Positions 43,680 to 51,941 of a stretch of DNA of 64,000 bases are shown in pieces (within the stretch, counting starts at the first letter, position 1; every line of letters starts with the position of its first letter). This DNA is from Pararhodonellum marinum. Lineage in GTDB: Bacteria > Bacteroidota > Bacteroidia > Cytophagales > Cyclobacteriaceae. The stretch is from the NCBI RefSeq assembly GCF_015354735.1, contig NZ_JACEFJ010000004.1, positions 124,001-188,000 on the forward strand, written 5' to 3'. The position numbers and the translations under genes were made by a program. The notes beneath the pieces are model-generated. The model had not been told where the DNA came from and searched no databases. It saw nothing but the letters and a program-made list of their open reading frames with translations.

Positions 43680-45497
43680 TCAAGCATTTGAAAATTGCTG
43701 CATTTCTATTAACCTGCTGTATAGGCCTTCTTTGTAAAGCAATTCATGGTGGTTGCCTTGTTCCACAATCCTACCATTGTCAAGCACCACAATCAAATCA
43801 GCTTTCTGGATAGTAGACAATCTATGTGCAATCACCAAAGTCGTACGGTTATGCATCAGTTTTTCCAAAGCATCCTGTACCAGTTTCTCCGATTCGGTGT
43901 CCAGTGCAGAAGTTGCCTCATCCAGCAATAAAATGGGTGGATTATTTAACACAGCCCGTGCAATGCACACCCGTTGTTTTTGTCCACCGGAAAGCTTGGT
44001 TCCCCGGTCACCGATATTCGTATCATATCCATTCACCGTTTTTTCTATAAATTCGCTGGCATTGGCAATTTTAGCTGCTTCTATGATTTCTTCCAAGGTA
44101 GCCTCAGGTTTGCCGAAAGCAATGTTGTTGCGTATGCTGTCATTGAACAAAATGGATTCTTGGTTGACAATGCCTATATGTCTGCGTAGGGATTCTGCAC
44201 TGATGGAACGAATGTCAATGCCATCAATCATTATTCTCCCCGCTTTGGCTTCTATAAATCTAGGTATCAAATCCATCAGAGTGGTTTTTCCAGCCCCTGA
44301 TGGCCCCACCAAGGCCACTGTCTTCCCTTTAGGGATATTTAAATTGATGTTTTTCAAAACAGGTAAGCCATAAGAGAAATTGATATGTTCAAATTGAAGA
44401 CCTTTTTCAAGACCTTTCATCACAAAAGGCTTGTCCTCATCGATAATCAATGGTCTTTCATCAATGAGCTCTAAAACCCGCTCACCGGCAGCAAGTCCTG
44501 CATGGATGGTAGAAAAGGACTCTGTAATGGCTTTAGCAGGACGCATGACCTGAGAAAAAATGGCTATGTAGGTGATAAATTCCGCGGCTGACAATTCCGA
44601 TTGGTTTGTCATCACCAGCGACCCCCCGTAAAGTACTATGATTGCGACCATCAAAACACCTAAAAATTCGGATACCGGCGATCCCAATTGTTGCCTGTAA
44701 GCCATCTTTCTCCCCAAATCCGAATAAGCCACATTCTCCTGATGAAACTTGTCCTTGGTTCTGTTGGATGCGTTGAAAGCCTTGATGATTTTGATTCCTG
44801 ATAAGGCTTCATCCAGCAAACTGATCATCTGCCCATAGCGCTCCTGTGCTTCAGTGGCCTGTGCCTTCAACTTTTTTACGATTCTTGAAATGGCAAAAGC
44901 CGATATGGGAATGACCAAAAGGGCAAACATGGTCAATTTAATGGATATGGCAAATAGAATGAATATATATGCCATCAGCTGAAGCGGTTCTTTGAACAGA
45001 ACCTGAAGGGTACTGGTGACGGAAAACTGTACTACGTGAACATCTGAGGCAATCTTGGAAATGATGTTTCCTTTTCGCTGTTCGTTAAAATATTCAACAT
45101 GTAGATCCATTACATTTTCAAAGACCGCTTTGCGGAGTTTGAGCAGGGTGTGTATTCGGAGATTTTCCATCACCCTTTGACTCAGATAGCGAAAAACATT
45201 GCCAAAAAATACAGAGAGTACTAGAACAATACAAATCCATTTTAAAGCATCAAAAGCACCATAAGTCGATTGTATGGATTGCGTCATGTACTTGAACTGC
45301 GCCATGATGTCATACCAATTCTCGGGTTTAGGAAATACTTCTCCAGAACTTTCTTCGAATAAAGTAGAGAGAAGGGGAGCCAAAAGTGCCAGATTCAAGG
45401 TGTTGAATATGACCGCAAGTAGCGTGAGTATGATATAGGGTATGGCGTATTTTTCAATCGGTTTGGCGAAGGAAAGTAGCCTAAAATAAGTTTTCAT
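43680..45497 (-). CDS. ABC exporter with fused permease and ATPase (MsbA-like)
   Basis: 605 residues. An N-terminal six-helix transmembrane domain (about 20-330) is followed by the ATPase: Walker A GPSGAGKTT, Q-loop NQESILFND, signature LSGGQKQR, Walker B ILLLDEATSALD, H-loop AHRLSTI. It is a half-transporter that dimerises. In this setting it probably flips a lipid-linked saccharide or lipid A precursor across the inner membrane. It starts 4 nt after the upstream glycosyltransferase gene, so it is co-transcribed with it. Export of a polysaccharide intermediate is inferred from context; MsbA-type exporters also occur outside such loci. Confidence 0.95.
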   Translation of the reverse strand: MKTYFRLLSFAKPIEKYAIPYIILTLLAVIFNTLNLALLAPLLSTLFEESSGEVFPKPENWYDIMAQFKYMTQSIQSTYGAFDALKWICIVLVLSVFFGNVFRYLSQRVMENLRIHTLLKLRKAVFENVMDLHVEYFNEQRKGNIISKIASDVHVVQFSVTSTLQVLFKEPLQLMAYIFILFAISIKLTMFALLVIPISAFAISRIVKKLKAQATEAQERYGQMISLLDEALSGIKIIKAFNASNRTKDKFHQENVAYSDLGRKMAYRQQLGSPVSEFLGVLMVAIIVLYGGSLVMTNQSELSAAEFITYIAIFSQVMRPAKAITESFSTIHAGLAAGERVLELIDERPLIIDEDKPFVMKGLEKGLQFEHINFSYGLPVLKNINLNIPKGKTVALVGPSGAGKTTLMDLIPRFIEAKAGRIMIDGIDIRSISAESLRRHIGIVNQESILFNDSIRNNIAFGKPEATLEEIIEAAKIANASEFIEKTVNGYDTNIGDRGTKLSGGQKQRVCIARAVLNNPPILLLDEATSALDTESEKLVQDALEKLMHNRTTLVIAHRLSTIQKADLIVVLDNGRIVEQGNHHELLYKEGLYSRLIEMQQFSNA

Positions 45498-45501
45498 TTG
45501 T

Positions 45502-46509
45502 TTATGTTAACGAAGCGCTTGTACCTAGAGAAACTTCATTTTTGAAGTTGATTTCCTGTTGTTTGCTTAGTTTTTGAATGATTTCCTCCAAACTATTTGA
45601 TTGGGGATTTTTTTTCAGTATTTTTTTTAGATTCCCTCTTGATTTTAAAATCGCTTGGTTTTGCTTTCTAAAACCTTTGTAACTTTTCCATATCCAAGCT
45701 TTTCCGATTAGCAACTTCGGCAATATGTCTGAAACAAGAAGGCTGTTTTGATATCTTGTAAGGTCAGTGGTATGAATTGCATTTAGAATCATTCGATTCC
45801 TGAAATATATTTCTTTGATGTAGGAACGCTCGAAATGGTTACCTATTGAGCTTGAACCCAAGTGGTAGCAGATGGATTTTGGTTCCAAATAGCACTCCCA
45901 TCCCATTCGCCAAGCTCGTAGAGATAAGTCTACATCCTCTGAGTAAAAAGGTGAGAAAATAGGATCAAAACCGTTCAGGTGCTTAATTTTGTCTGTATGG
46001 ACAAGTGCATTCGCACCGGATAGAAAAGTTGTTAGCAAAGGTTTTTTAGAATGGGATTTTTTATTCTTGATTTTTAGGGTCAATCCTTTCAAAAACATAG
46101 ATTTTTCTGAAATCTCAACCGAACCATCAGGTTGAAGGATAGTGCCCATCACACCAAAGCTATTTTCCATTTCTACATACTTCCAGAGCGCGTCAAAATA
46201 CCGCTCAGTCAACTGAATATCCGAATTCAAGAGAAATGAGTAAGACATGGTGGCTGCGGCAATCCCTTTGTTACAGGCTTTTGAAAATCCTTCATTGAGG
46301 GTGCTTTCAATAATTTTCACCGAAGGGAAACACTTTTTCAATATAGCCGCAGAGTTATCTGTAGATGCATCATCTACAACAATGATTTCGTAAGGTATAT
46401 TCTGAACTTGAACGGCCCTGAAGGTGTATGGCAAATACTCCTGTAGCAGCTTTTCCCCGTTGTAATTGGGTATGATGATGGAAAGGGACCTTTCTTTTAT
46501 ATTTGGCAT
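45502..46509 (-). CDS. Glycosyltransferase family 2
   Basis: 335 residues from ATG 46509; TTG 46527 is an alternative six codons upstream. The GT-A domain has LSIIIPNYNGEKLLQEYLPY, EIIVVDDASTDNSAAIL, NEGFSKACNKGI and SFLLNSDIQL, where NSD holds the metal-site Asp. Then comes FSPFYSEDVDLSLRAWRMGW, the ED-x-D-L-S-x-R block of rhamnosyl- and related transferases. There is no clear TM segment. It is 4 nt from the ABC exporter gene and 94 nt downstream of the second glycosyltransferase. Confidence 0.92.
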   Translation of the reverse strand: MPNIKERSLSIIIPNYNGEKLLQEYLPYTFRAVQVQNIPYEIIVVDDASTDNSAAILKKCFPSVKIIESTLNEGFSKACNKGIAAATMSYSFLLNSDIQLTERYFDALWKYVEMENSFGVMGTILQPDGSVEISEKSMFLKGLTLKIKNKKSHSKKPLLTTFLSGANALVHTDKIKHLNGFDPIFSPFYSEDVDLSLRAWRMGWECYLEPKSICYHLGSSSIGNHFERSYIKEIYFRNRMILNAIHTTDLTRYQNSLLVSDILPKLLIGKAWIWKSYKGFRKQNQAILKSRGNLKKILKKNPQSNSLEEIIQKLSKQQEINFKNEVSLGTSASLT

Positions 46510-46603
46510 TGGAATAGTTGGCTTCAATAAGGTTAATAAGCTCTGGAGTCATTCAGGATAAATATTTGAATTCTCCCAACGTTGAAATTTGGAAATTGAG
46601 GGT

Positions 46604-47431
46604 TTACAGAAAAAATAGATGCGCCATCCTATTATAATATTTTGAGACACTTCTTTTTACTCTCAAAGGTCCATTAATGTACTTCCAGAAAAAATCCCCG
46701 TGTTTTTTGTTCAAATAGGTTATCGCTTGCTTTTTTGCTTCGCTACAGAAGGATTTTCTTCTTGATGCCGAGTGGATTCTATAGTAAAAACCTGTGATCG
46801 GCAATTGTACAGCTTTTCCGCCGTCTTTCAGCATAGAGATCCAAAATTCCCAATCTTCCCATCCTTCTTCCATGGCTACATCAAAACCTCCAACAGCTTC
46901 CCAATCAGATTTGTGAAATAATGCGGATACGAAAATCATGTTCTCGGTTGCCAATGCTTGATGACTGAAATTCTGTAAATTCCATTTACCGGATTTTCTT
47001 CCAAACTTCTCAGCTTGACAATAAACTACTTTGATATTTGCATCTGAAGATATGACTTCTACGGCTCGACTTATATATTCCGGATGGATTTTGTCATCCC
47101 CATCCAGTGGAAGTATATATTCACCATTTGCAAATTCAATCCCTACATTTCTTGCTTCTGATGGTCCTTTGTTGGATTGGTTGATATAATACACACCAGT
47201 ATTTTTTTTAGCAATCTCTTTGATGATTTCCAGTGAATCATCGGTGCTGCCATCATTTACGATGATAATTTCTAGTGGCTTGTAGGTGGAATTTAATACT
47301 GAGGGAACAGTTTCTTGTAAGAATTTACCCTGATTGTAACAAGGAATTACCACACTCACTAATTTTTGCCCTATATCGCTATGATAATCAGGCGTTGATA
47401 TGTGATTTTCGGAAAGCGTTAAATGTGACAT
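46604..47431 (-). CDS. Glycosyltransferase family 2
   Basis: 275 residues from ATG 47431; the longer TTG reading adds 11 polar residues. The nucleotide-sugar domain has LVSVVIPCYNQGKFLQETVP, EIIIVNDGSTDDSLEII, GPSEARNVGIEFANGEYILP and LDGDDKIHPEYI (DGDD metal motif). The acceptor-side block is MEEGWEDWEFWISMLKDG. It is typical of O-antigen or capsule transferases. It is the first gene of the presumed minus-strand operon (GT, GT, ABC exporter, WbsX); its upstream region is very AT-rich. Confidence 0.93.
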   Translation of the reverse strand: MSHLTLSENHISTPDYHSDIGQKLVSVVIPCYNQGKFLQETVPSVLNSTYKPLEIIIVNDGSTDDSLEIIKEIAKKNTGVYYINQSNKGPSEARNVGIEFANGEYILPLDGDDKIHPEYISRAVEVISSDANIKVVYCQAEKFGRKSGKWNLQNFSHQALATENMIFVSALFHKSDWEAVGGFDVAMEEGWEDWEFWISMLKDGGKAVQLPITGFYYRIHSASRRKSFCSEAKKQAITYLNKKHGDFFWKYINGPLRVKRSVSKYYNRMAHLFFL

Positions 47432-47895
47432 ACTGAAGTTGGTTTTAGTTTTTTGGACCAACAATATACAAATATATTCATAAAAAGATTAAAAATATAA
47501 ATATATTTATTTAAATATTTATAGCATATAAATATTAGTTGTCGGGATTTATTACTAGACGCATGCAACTCACGGATCGCGACAACCCATGTTAAATATT
47601 TTTTCAGACAACCATACTTGACCGTGCAAAGCCAGTCAGGCTAAAAATTTGAAAAATGGTTGATTAATAAAACTTTGAAAGAGCAGTCAGTTGTACACAC
47701 TAAAACCATACTGAAAAATTTTGTCCTTGATTAGGATTTGAGGAAATCAAAATCACTCCACTATTCTAATAATAATGCTTTTAAAGTGGCATTTGAGCCT
47801 ACTTTTTTCTGAATAGGTTTTGATGTAACCAAAGGATTTTTTTTTTGATTGAAAAATTTTTAAGTACCAAACCCTAAATTATCCTTAATTCAATG
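47432..47895. other. AT-rich divergent intergenic region
   Basis: Separates the glycosyltransferase operon from the second antiporter. 47465-47540 is almost only A and T, with ATATTTATTTAAATATTTAT-type runs. The remainder has no coding pattern; a small AGCC/GGCT hairpin at about 47629-47642 was seen. The right end holds the antiporter's -7 box. Confidence 0.5.
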
Positions 47896-47903
47896 TACTT
47901 TTG
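47896..47903 (+). promoter_or_regulatory. -7 box for the second antiporter gene
   Basis: TACTTTTG (TAnnTTTG), 11 nt before the ATG at 47915. The message would be almost leaderless. Confidence 0.5.
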
Positions 47904-47914
47904 ATGCGCTATAA

Positions 47915-48883
47915 ATGTCTATGGTCTGGTCCGTTTTGCTGTTGCTTTTAGGGTTTGTACTGCTGGTGGCAGGGGCTGATAAATTGGTAGGTGCAGCCTC
48001 CGCTTTGGCCGGAAATTTTGGAATTCCTCCCTTGGTGATTGGCTTGACGGTGGTCGCCTTTGGGACCTCTGCTCCCGAATTGACAGTCAATGTATTTGCT
48101 TCTTTAGGTGGTGCCTCCGAAATGGTATTGGCCAATGTATTGGGCAGCAATATTTTTAATGTTTTGGGTATTTTGGGCATCTGTGCTTTGGTTTATCCAC
48201 TTACCGTCAAAAGCAACACCACTTGGATCGAAATCCCTTTGAGTCTACTCGCAGCTGTTCTGGTGTGGGTCTTGGCTGCTGACCTGCTACTCAATGAAGG
48301 AACGGCCAACATCATTTCCAAAGGAGATGGATTGGTGCTTTTGCTGTTTTTCGGAGTTTTTCTGGTTTACAACATCATGGTTTCTAAAAATTCCTCGAAC
48401 GAAGAGGTTATAGCAGGTGGAAAAACCTACACCAATAAGATGGCTTTGTTTTGGATGTTACTTGGTTTGGCTGGCTTGGTTTTAGGTGGAAAGCTGATTG
48501 TAGACAATGCCGTGGGATTGGCCAGGCAATTTGGCCTTTCGGAAAGGGTCATAGGACTGACCATCGTTTCGATTGGCACTTCTCTCCCGGAATTGGCCAC
48601 CTCGCTGGTGGCAGTAAGGCAAAAAAAAGTGGACATTGCCATTGGGAACGTAGTTGGGTCGAACATCTTCAACATCTTTTTTATCCTAGGTCTCTCTTCC
48701 ACCATCCTTCCCGTTCAGGTTGCCGATTCAAATTTCTTGGATATCTGGGTCAATGTGCTGGCCGGTTTGTTCCTTTTTGTATTCCTTTTTTCAGGAAAAG
48801 GAAGGAAACTGGATCGTTGGGAAGCAGGGATATTTTTTTCGCTTTATGTGGTATACCTGGTGTACTTGCTTTTTTACTCCTGA
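47915..48883 (+). CDS. Calcium/sodium antiporter (CaCA family), second copy
   Basis: 322 residues, about ten membrane segments. The two alpha-repeats are AFGTSAPELTVNVFASLGGA with NVLGSNIFNVLGILG, and IGTSLPELATSLVAVRQKK with NVVGSNIFNIFFILG. Both Glu residues of the GTSxPEL motifs are present. It is clearly a different paralogue from the one at 13689-14618, with longer loops between the repeats. It has its own near-leaderless promoter. Ion preference (Ca2+, K+ or other) cannot be assigned. Confidence 0.94.
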   Translation: MSMVWSVLLLLLGFVLLVAGADKLVGAASALAGNFGIPPLVIGLTVVAFGTSAPELTVNVFASLGGASEMVLANVLGSNIFNVLGILGICALVYPLTVKSNTTWIEIPLSLLAAVLVWVLAADLLLNEGTANIISKGDGLVLLLFFGVFLVYNIMVSKNSSNEEVIAGGKTYTNKMALFWMLLGLAGLVLGGKLIVDNAVGLARQFGLSERVIGLTIVSIGTSLPELATSLVAVRQKKVDIAIGNVVGSNIFNIFFILGLSSTILPVQVADSNFLDIWVNVLAGLFLFVFLFSGKGRKLDRWEAGIFFSLYVVYLVYLLFYS

Positions 48884-48932
48884 TTGAAATCTGAATTGGA
48901 TTTTAGATCCTAACCTTCAATTCTAAGGTAAA

Positions 48933-48951
48933 ATTGGGATTTAATCCCAAT
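48933..48951 (-). terminator. Palindromic hairpin spanning the esterase stop codon
   Basis: ATTGGGATT, one T, AATCCCAAT: 9-bp arms. On the minus strand the TAA stop of the esterase gene is at the centre and TTTTA follows. It may terminate transcripts from either side, since the antiporter gene also ends 50 nt away. Confidence 0.5.
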
Positions 48952-50293
48952 ATTTACTGGCCCATGCGATCCATGTACTCCAATTGGGACCGGTGGTATG
49001 GCCTCCGGCATGCTGTCTGAAAGCGATGTCATGCTGGGTGAGGGCTTGACCTAGCACCGGAAATTCTCGGGTCTCCAAGCCCTTTTTGCCTAACAATTCG
49101 TAAACGGGTCCGGCATGAAGTCCGGCGATAAACATCCCCCGTGCATCTATCCAATTGCCTTCTACAAATGGGGAACCGACACTGATGAAAACCGGTCTAG
49201 GTGCACATAAGGCAACCAGTTGATGGGCATCTACCGGAAGATCATCCTGGTTCAAGGGTCCGGCATACTTGATAAAGTTGCCACAAAACCAATGGTATTC
49301 TCCCGAAGAAGCAAGATTTTCTATTTGTTCCCCGAAATTCCTTCTGAGAATTTTTGTTCCTCCTGCACCGGAGGAACCAATAAATCCTAAAGAGAACCTC
49401 GGCTCAAAAGCCATGGCGACCACGGCAGCTTTGCCATACCTGGAAAGTCCCTCGATGGCGACTTTTGTTTCATCTACTTCTTTGTCTGTTTCAAAATAAT
49501 CCATTGCCCTGCTGGCACCCCAGGCCCATGCCCGCAAGGTTCCCCATTGCTCCGGGGTTCTTGGGTTTCCTTGGTTCACCAGACCTATGATGCCTTGGGT
49601 CAAACCGGCCCCGTTATCAGCCTGGAAGCTGGAAGGGACAATAACCGCATAGCCCCAACCCTTGGAAATCAACTGTTCCTTCCAAGAGGGTTCATTGGCA
49701 CCCATTCCAGCAGGTGCTCCAGGTCCGGGACCGAATGGTGATCTTATAAAGCCAAATTCCATCACCAAAGGCACTGCACTTGTGGCATGTAGCGGGGTAG
49801 CCACCAACAATTCTATTTCCACGCTTATGTCAGGATAGGCGGAATTGTCCACAGCCCCGATCAATATTTTTTCTCTAATGGGGAAGTTGCCGATTACAGT
49901 ATCGTAGGCAGCTTTTACTTTCCAACTTACTCCAGGGACATTATCAGGAAGGCGACCGTAAATTTCCCTTTCAAATTCTTCGACGGTTTCCGGTCTTTTT
50001 TGCTCCCACCAATCGGCCTTGGATTTAACCTTTCCTCCCTCTTTTAAAAGCAAAGGATCGGGTAACACATAATTCCGGACGAGTTCCTCGGCACTGTTGG
50101 CAGCATTTGGATCCTGTGGGTTTCCTGAAGGTCCCCTTCTTTGCTGATTGGGATCCAGCTTCAATTGTTCGAGCATCTGAACAAAATCGGCCTGAGTAAG
50201 CTTGTTGATGGAATCCCTGGCAGCTTGAGAAAACTGGGCATGCGCTTGTAGAAAAATAAAAAAAGATAGAAGGAGGATGTAAACTTTTTTCAT
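48941..50293 (-). CDS. Secreted alpha/beta hydrolase, CE15 glucuronoyl-esterase-like
   Basis: 450 residues. Signal peptide about 1-20 (VYILLLSFFIFLQAHA). A spacer region rich in Gln, Pro and Asn (about 45-70) leads to the hydrolase domain. The nucleophile motif is EGLSRYGKAAVV (CE15 typically GxSRxGKxA). The catalytic-His region reads RQHAGGHTTGPNW, and the CAPRPVFISVGSPFVEGNW segment precedes the His as in CE15. Such enzymes cleave ester links between glucuronic acid in xylan and lignin. Assignment to CE15 is by motif, so substrate is tentative. No polysaccharide-utilisation genes (SusCD) are adjacent. Confidence 0.82.
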   Translation of the reverse strand: MKKVYILLLSFFIFLQAHAQFSQAARDSINKLTQADFVQMLEQLKLDPNQQRRGPSGNPQDPNAANSAEELVRNYVLPDPLLLKEGGKVKSKADWWEQKRPETVEEFEREIYGRLPDNVPGVSWKVKAAYDTVIGNFPIREKILIGAVDNSAYPDISVEIELLVATPLHATSAVPLVMEFGFIRSPFGPGPGAPAGMGANEPSWKEQLISKGWGYAVIVPSSFQADNGAGLTQGIIGLVNQGNPRTPEQWGTLRAWAWGASRAMDYFETDKEVDETKVAIEGLSRYGKAAVVAMAFEPRFSLGFIGSSGAGGTKILRRNFGEQIENLASSGEYHWFCGNFIKYAGPLNQDDLPVDAHQLVALCAPRPVFISVGSPFVEGNWIDARGMFIAGLHAGPVYELLGKKGLETREFPVLGQALTQHDIAFRQHAGGHTTGPNWSTWIAWASKYWD

Positions 50294-50687
50294 GCTAGGG
50301 TCAGATAGGTTATCGAAACATAAGATATCAAAATAGCAGGTAATACTTGATGTTTATTTTTTAGGATGACAATTATTCCTCCAAGGGTGCTATTTCACCT
50401 GATGAAAAGAATTTTTCATTGATACTTTGAAAATTCCATGGTTAAAAAGATGTACCATTGATGTTAGAAATGAGATTTACAAAATAAAAATCCTCCGAAT
50501 CGATTGGGAGGATTTATGAAACACCAGATCGGACCTTGAAAATCATGGGATATGGAATGGAGCCATTGGAAAATAAATATTATCACATGAACCAAGAGTT
50601 TCCACCAAATAGTGATTATTCAGATAAAAATTTTAATGGTTATCCGCTTCTTTGCCACTAACCCAATATTCTTCTTCAAACGGGTTG
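50294..50687. other. Intergenic region with an orphan terminator
   Basis: Upstream region of the esterase gene. No coding sequence is visible. It contains a strong minus-strand hairpin (50485-50515) with no gene currently ending at it. Confidence 0.5.
50485..50515 (-). terminator. Orphan intrinsic terminator
   Basis: AAATCCTCC (50488-50496) and GGAGGATTT (50507-50515) form a perfect 9-bp stem with a 10-nt loop. On the minus strand T5 then ATTTTG follows. No minus-strand gene ends directly upstream; ssrA has its own terminator. Confidence 0.65.
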
Positions 50688-50708
50688 GAAGTCCGAAGTC
50701 CGAAGTCT
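50688..50708. repeat. Heptamer tandem repeat GAAGTCC
   Basis: GAAGTCC, GAAGTCC, GAAGTCT in direct tandem (2.9 units of 7 bp). It lies in non-coding sequence between the orphan terminator and the decayed gene. Confidence 0.8.
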
Positions 50709-50769
50709 GATGTACCGGACATTTCAATTTGCTGTCGAGAATTATATTGAATTACCATTTTACTGGCAT

Positions 50770-51262
50770 CTTTCCGTACATTCACAAAAATTTTTTACAA
50801 GATATATATCTATTTAAATGGTTGTATCCCGAAACAGGGGAAATTGAGCCTTTTATCCAGTTTCCGAAAAACAGCACAAAAAAAAACCAAAGCGTATTTC
50901 CTGATCGGGTATTTTCCAGGATATGATGAATTGGATTTAGAGTAAAGCAAGACCAATAAGTCGGAGGATGAGTGGATTGTTTTTAGGGAAAAAATCAAGA
51001 AAAAGTATCCAAGGAGAATCGCCGTAGTGAACTCCTTGGGCAATGTGGTCAACGATTTTTTGCCGGAAGACCTGGAACCGAATAGTATGCCCTGACTTCG
51101 ATCAAAGACGTTTGGTTGAATGGCAGGGGAAGGGATATATATCCAAAATAATTGGACATGAATGAAATGGCAGTAGATGTACAACCCTTTTTATTCAATC
51201 CCAATGATGCCAAGAAAATCAATTTGTTCCCCAAGTATTTGGAGCAAGTGAAGTTGGGTTGA
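50770..51262 (+). pseudogene. Decayed coding sequence of unknown family
   Basis: Conceptual translation gives continuous protein-like sequence only if frames are switched. Segment 1 contains KWLYPETGEIEPFIQFPKNS. It then needs a frame change at an A9 run (50878-50886) into KAYFLIGYFPGYDELDLE, a TAA at 50943, then SKTNKSEDEWIVFREKIKKK and IAVVNSLGNVVNDFLPEDLE. A TGA at 51093 is followed by another shift into SIKDVWLNGRGRDIYP, a TAA at 51149, and MNEMAVDVQPFLFNPNDAKK to a final TGA at 51260. At least two frameshifts and three internal stops make it a pseudogene. The start was not found. I do not recognise the family. It ends about 22 nt before the ssrA terminator. Confidence 0.7.
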
Positions 51263-51284
51263 AATATTAGGAATAAGTGGAAAT

Positions 51285-51325
51285 AAAAAAATCCTCTTGA
51301 AATTGTTGTTTCTTGAGGATTTTTT
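51285..51325. terminator. Bidirectional terminator after ssrA
   Basis: AAAAAATCCTC (51286-51296) and GAGGATTTTTT (51315-51325) form a perfect 11-bp stem, extended by GAAA/TTTC inside. T-runs are present in both directions. It serves ssrA on the minus strand and the decayed gene on the plus strand. Confidence 0.9.
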
Positions 51326-51327
51326 AG

Positions 51328-51731
51328 TGGAGCTGGCGGGATTCGAACCCGCGTCCAGATAGGGAAACACTGTACCGTCTACATGTTTAGTCACCTGTTG
51401 GGTTTTCGTTAACACACTGCTGGATGACACACCGATGTGTTACTTATCTGCTGGATTTTCGCACCTGTTTAGCAGCATCCCAGGCACTAGTCCCATCATT
51501 TCGACACCCCGGACTCAACCCCGAAAGGACGGAGGGTTGCGGGATGTGGCCGGGGAACTTCTATCGAAGTTCAACCCTTTAAGCATGATCTATCCCCTGA
51601 GGGTAAGATTAGGCAGCCATGGCGTAATTAGATTCGCCATTTGTGGTTTGCATGAATGATTCACGGGCGTACATGCTCCACCCGACATGCGAGCCCAGTC
51701 CTTACACCTACTGTCAAAACCGGTCAGCCCC
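51328..51731 (-). ncRNA. ssrA: Transfer-messenger RNA (tmRNA)
   Basis: Rescues stalled ribosomes and tags incomplete proteins. The 5' end GGGGCTG pairs with CAGCTCC at the 3' end to form the 7-bp acceptor stem. The T-arm GGGTTCGAATCCC lies next to the 3' end. CCA is not encoded (the gene reads ACTA), so it must be added. Length about 404 nt. The tag reading frame at 51609-51638 encodes GESNYAMAA followed by TAA. Pseudoknot-like GC-rich segments follow the tag. A -7 box lies 22-29 nt upstream of the mature 5' end and a strong terminator follows the 3' end. Small ORFs drawn through this region are not genes. Confidence 0.97.
51609..51638 (-). other. tmRNA proteolysis-tag reading frame
   Basis: Minus-strand codons GGC GAA TCT AAT TAC GCC ATG GCT GCC TAA give tag GESNYAMAA. 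The AA end fits recognition by ClpXP-type proteases, and the G-E-x-x-Y-A-M/L-A-A pattern is typical of Bacteroidota tags. Confidence 0.9.
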
Positions 51732-51752
51732 ATTGTGTTCCAATACGGACGA

Positions 51753-51760
51753 CAAATATA
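51753..51760 (-). promoter_or_regulatory. -7 box for ssrA
   Basis: The minus strand reads TATATTTG. The predicted transcript starts about 15 nt before the mature tmRNA 5' end, leaving a short leader for RNase P removal. Confidence 0.65.
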
Positions 51761-51941
51761 CCACAAATAAAGTTCCGAAACCTTTTTGCTGGTAGTGGGC
51801 TTTCCGTGAATATTCACTGAAAAAAGGCCATTTTAAGTTTTTCTGATTTAGAAGTGATAATGCCGCTAACCATTGACCTTATTCCTTGGATTCCCGGCTT
51901 AAATTCCAAAACTTTGCACAGTCAAAAAATAGCCACACGTT

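Noticed and set aside
46370-46552. 60-codon minus-strand ORF at the start of the family 2 glycosyltransferase
   Set aside because: Considered as a frameshifted N-terminus, but the glycosyltransferase frame already carries a complete IIIPNYNG motif and start.
50810-51184. 124-codon minus-strand ORF opposite the decayed gene
   Set aside because: Antisense shadow; the plus-strand segments give far more protein-like sequence.
51435-51817. Several ORFs of 60-75 codons within the ssrA region
   Set aside because: They run through a structured RNA gene whose ends, tag and acceptor stem are clear.
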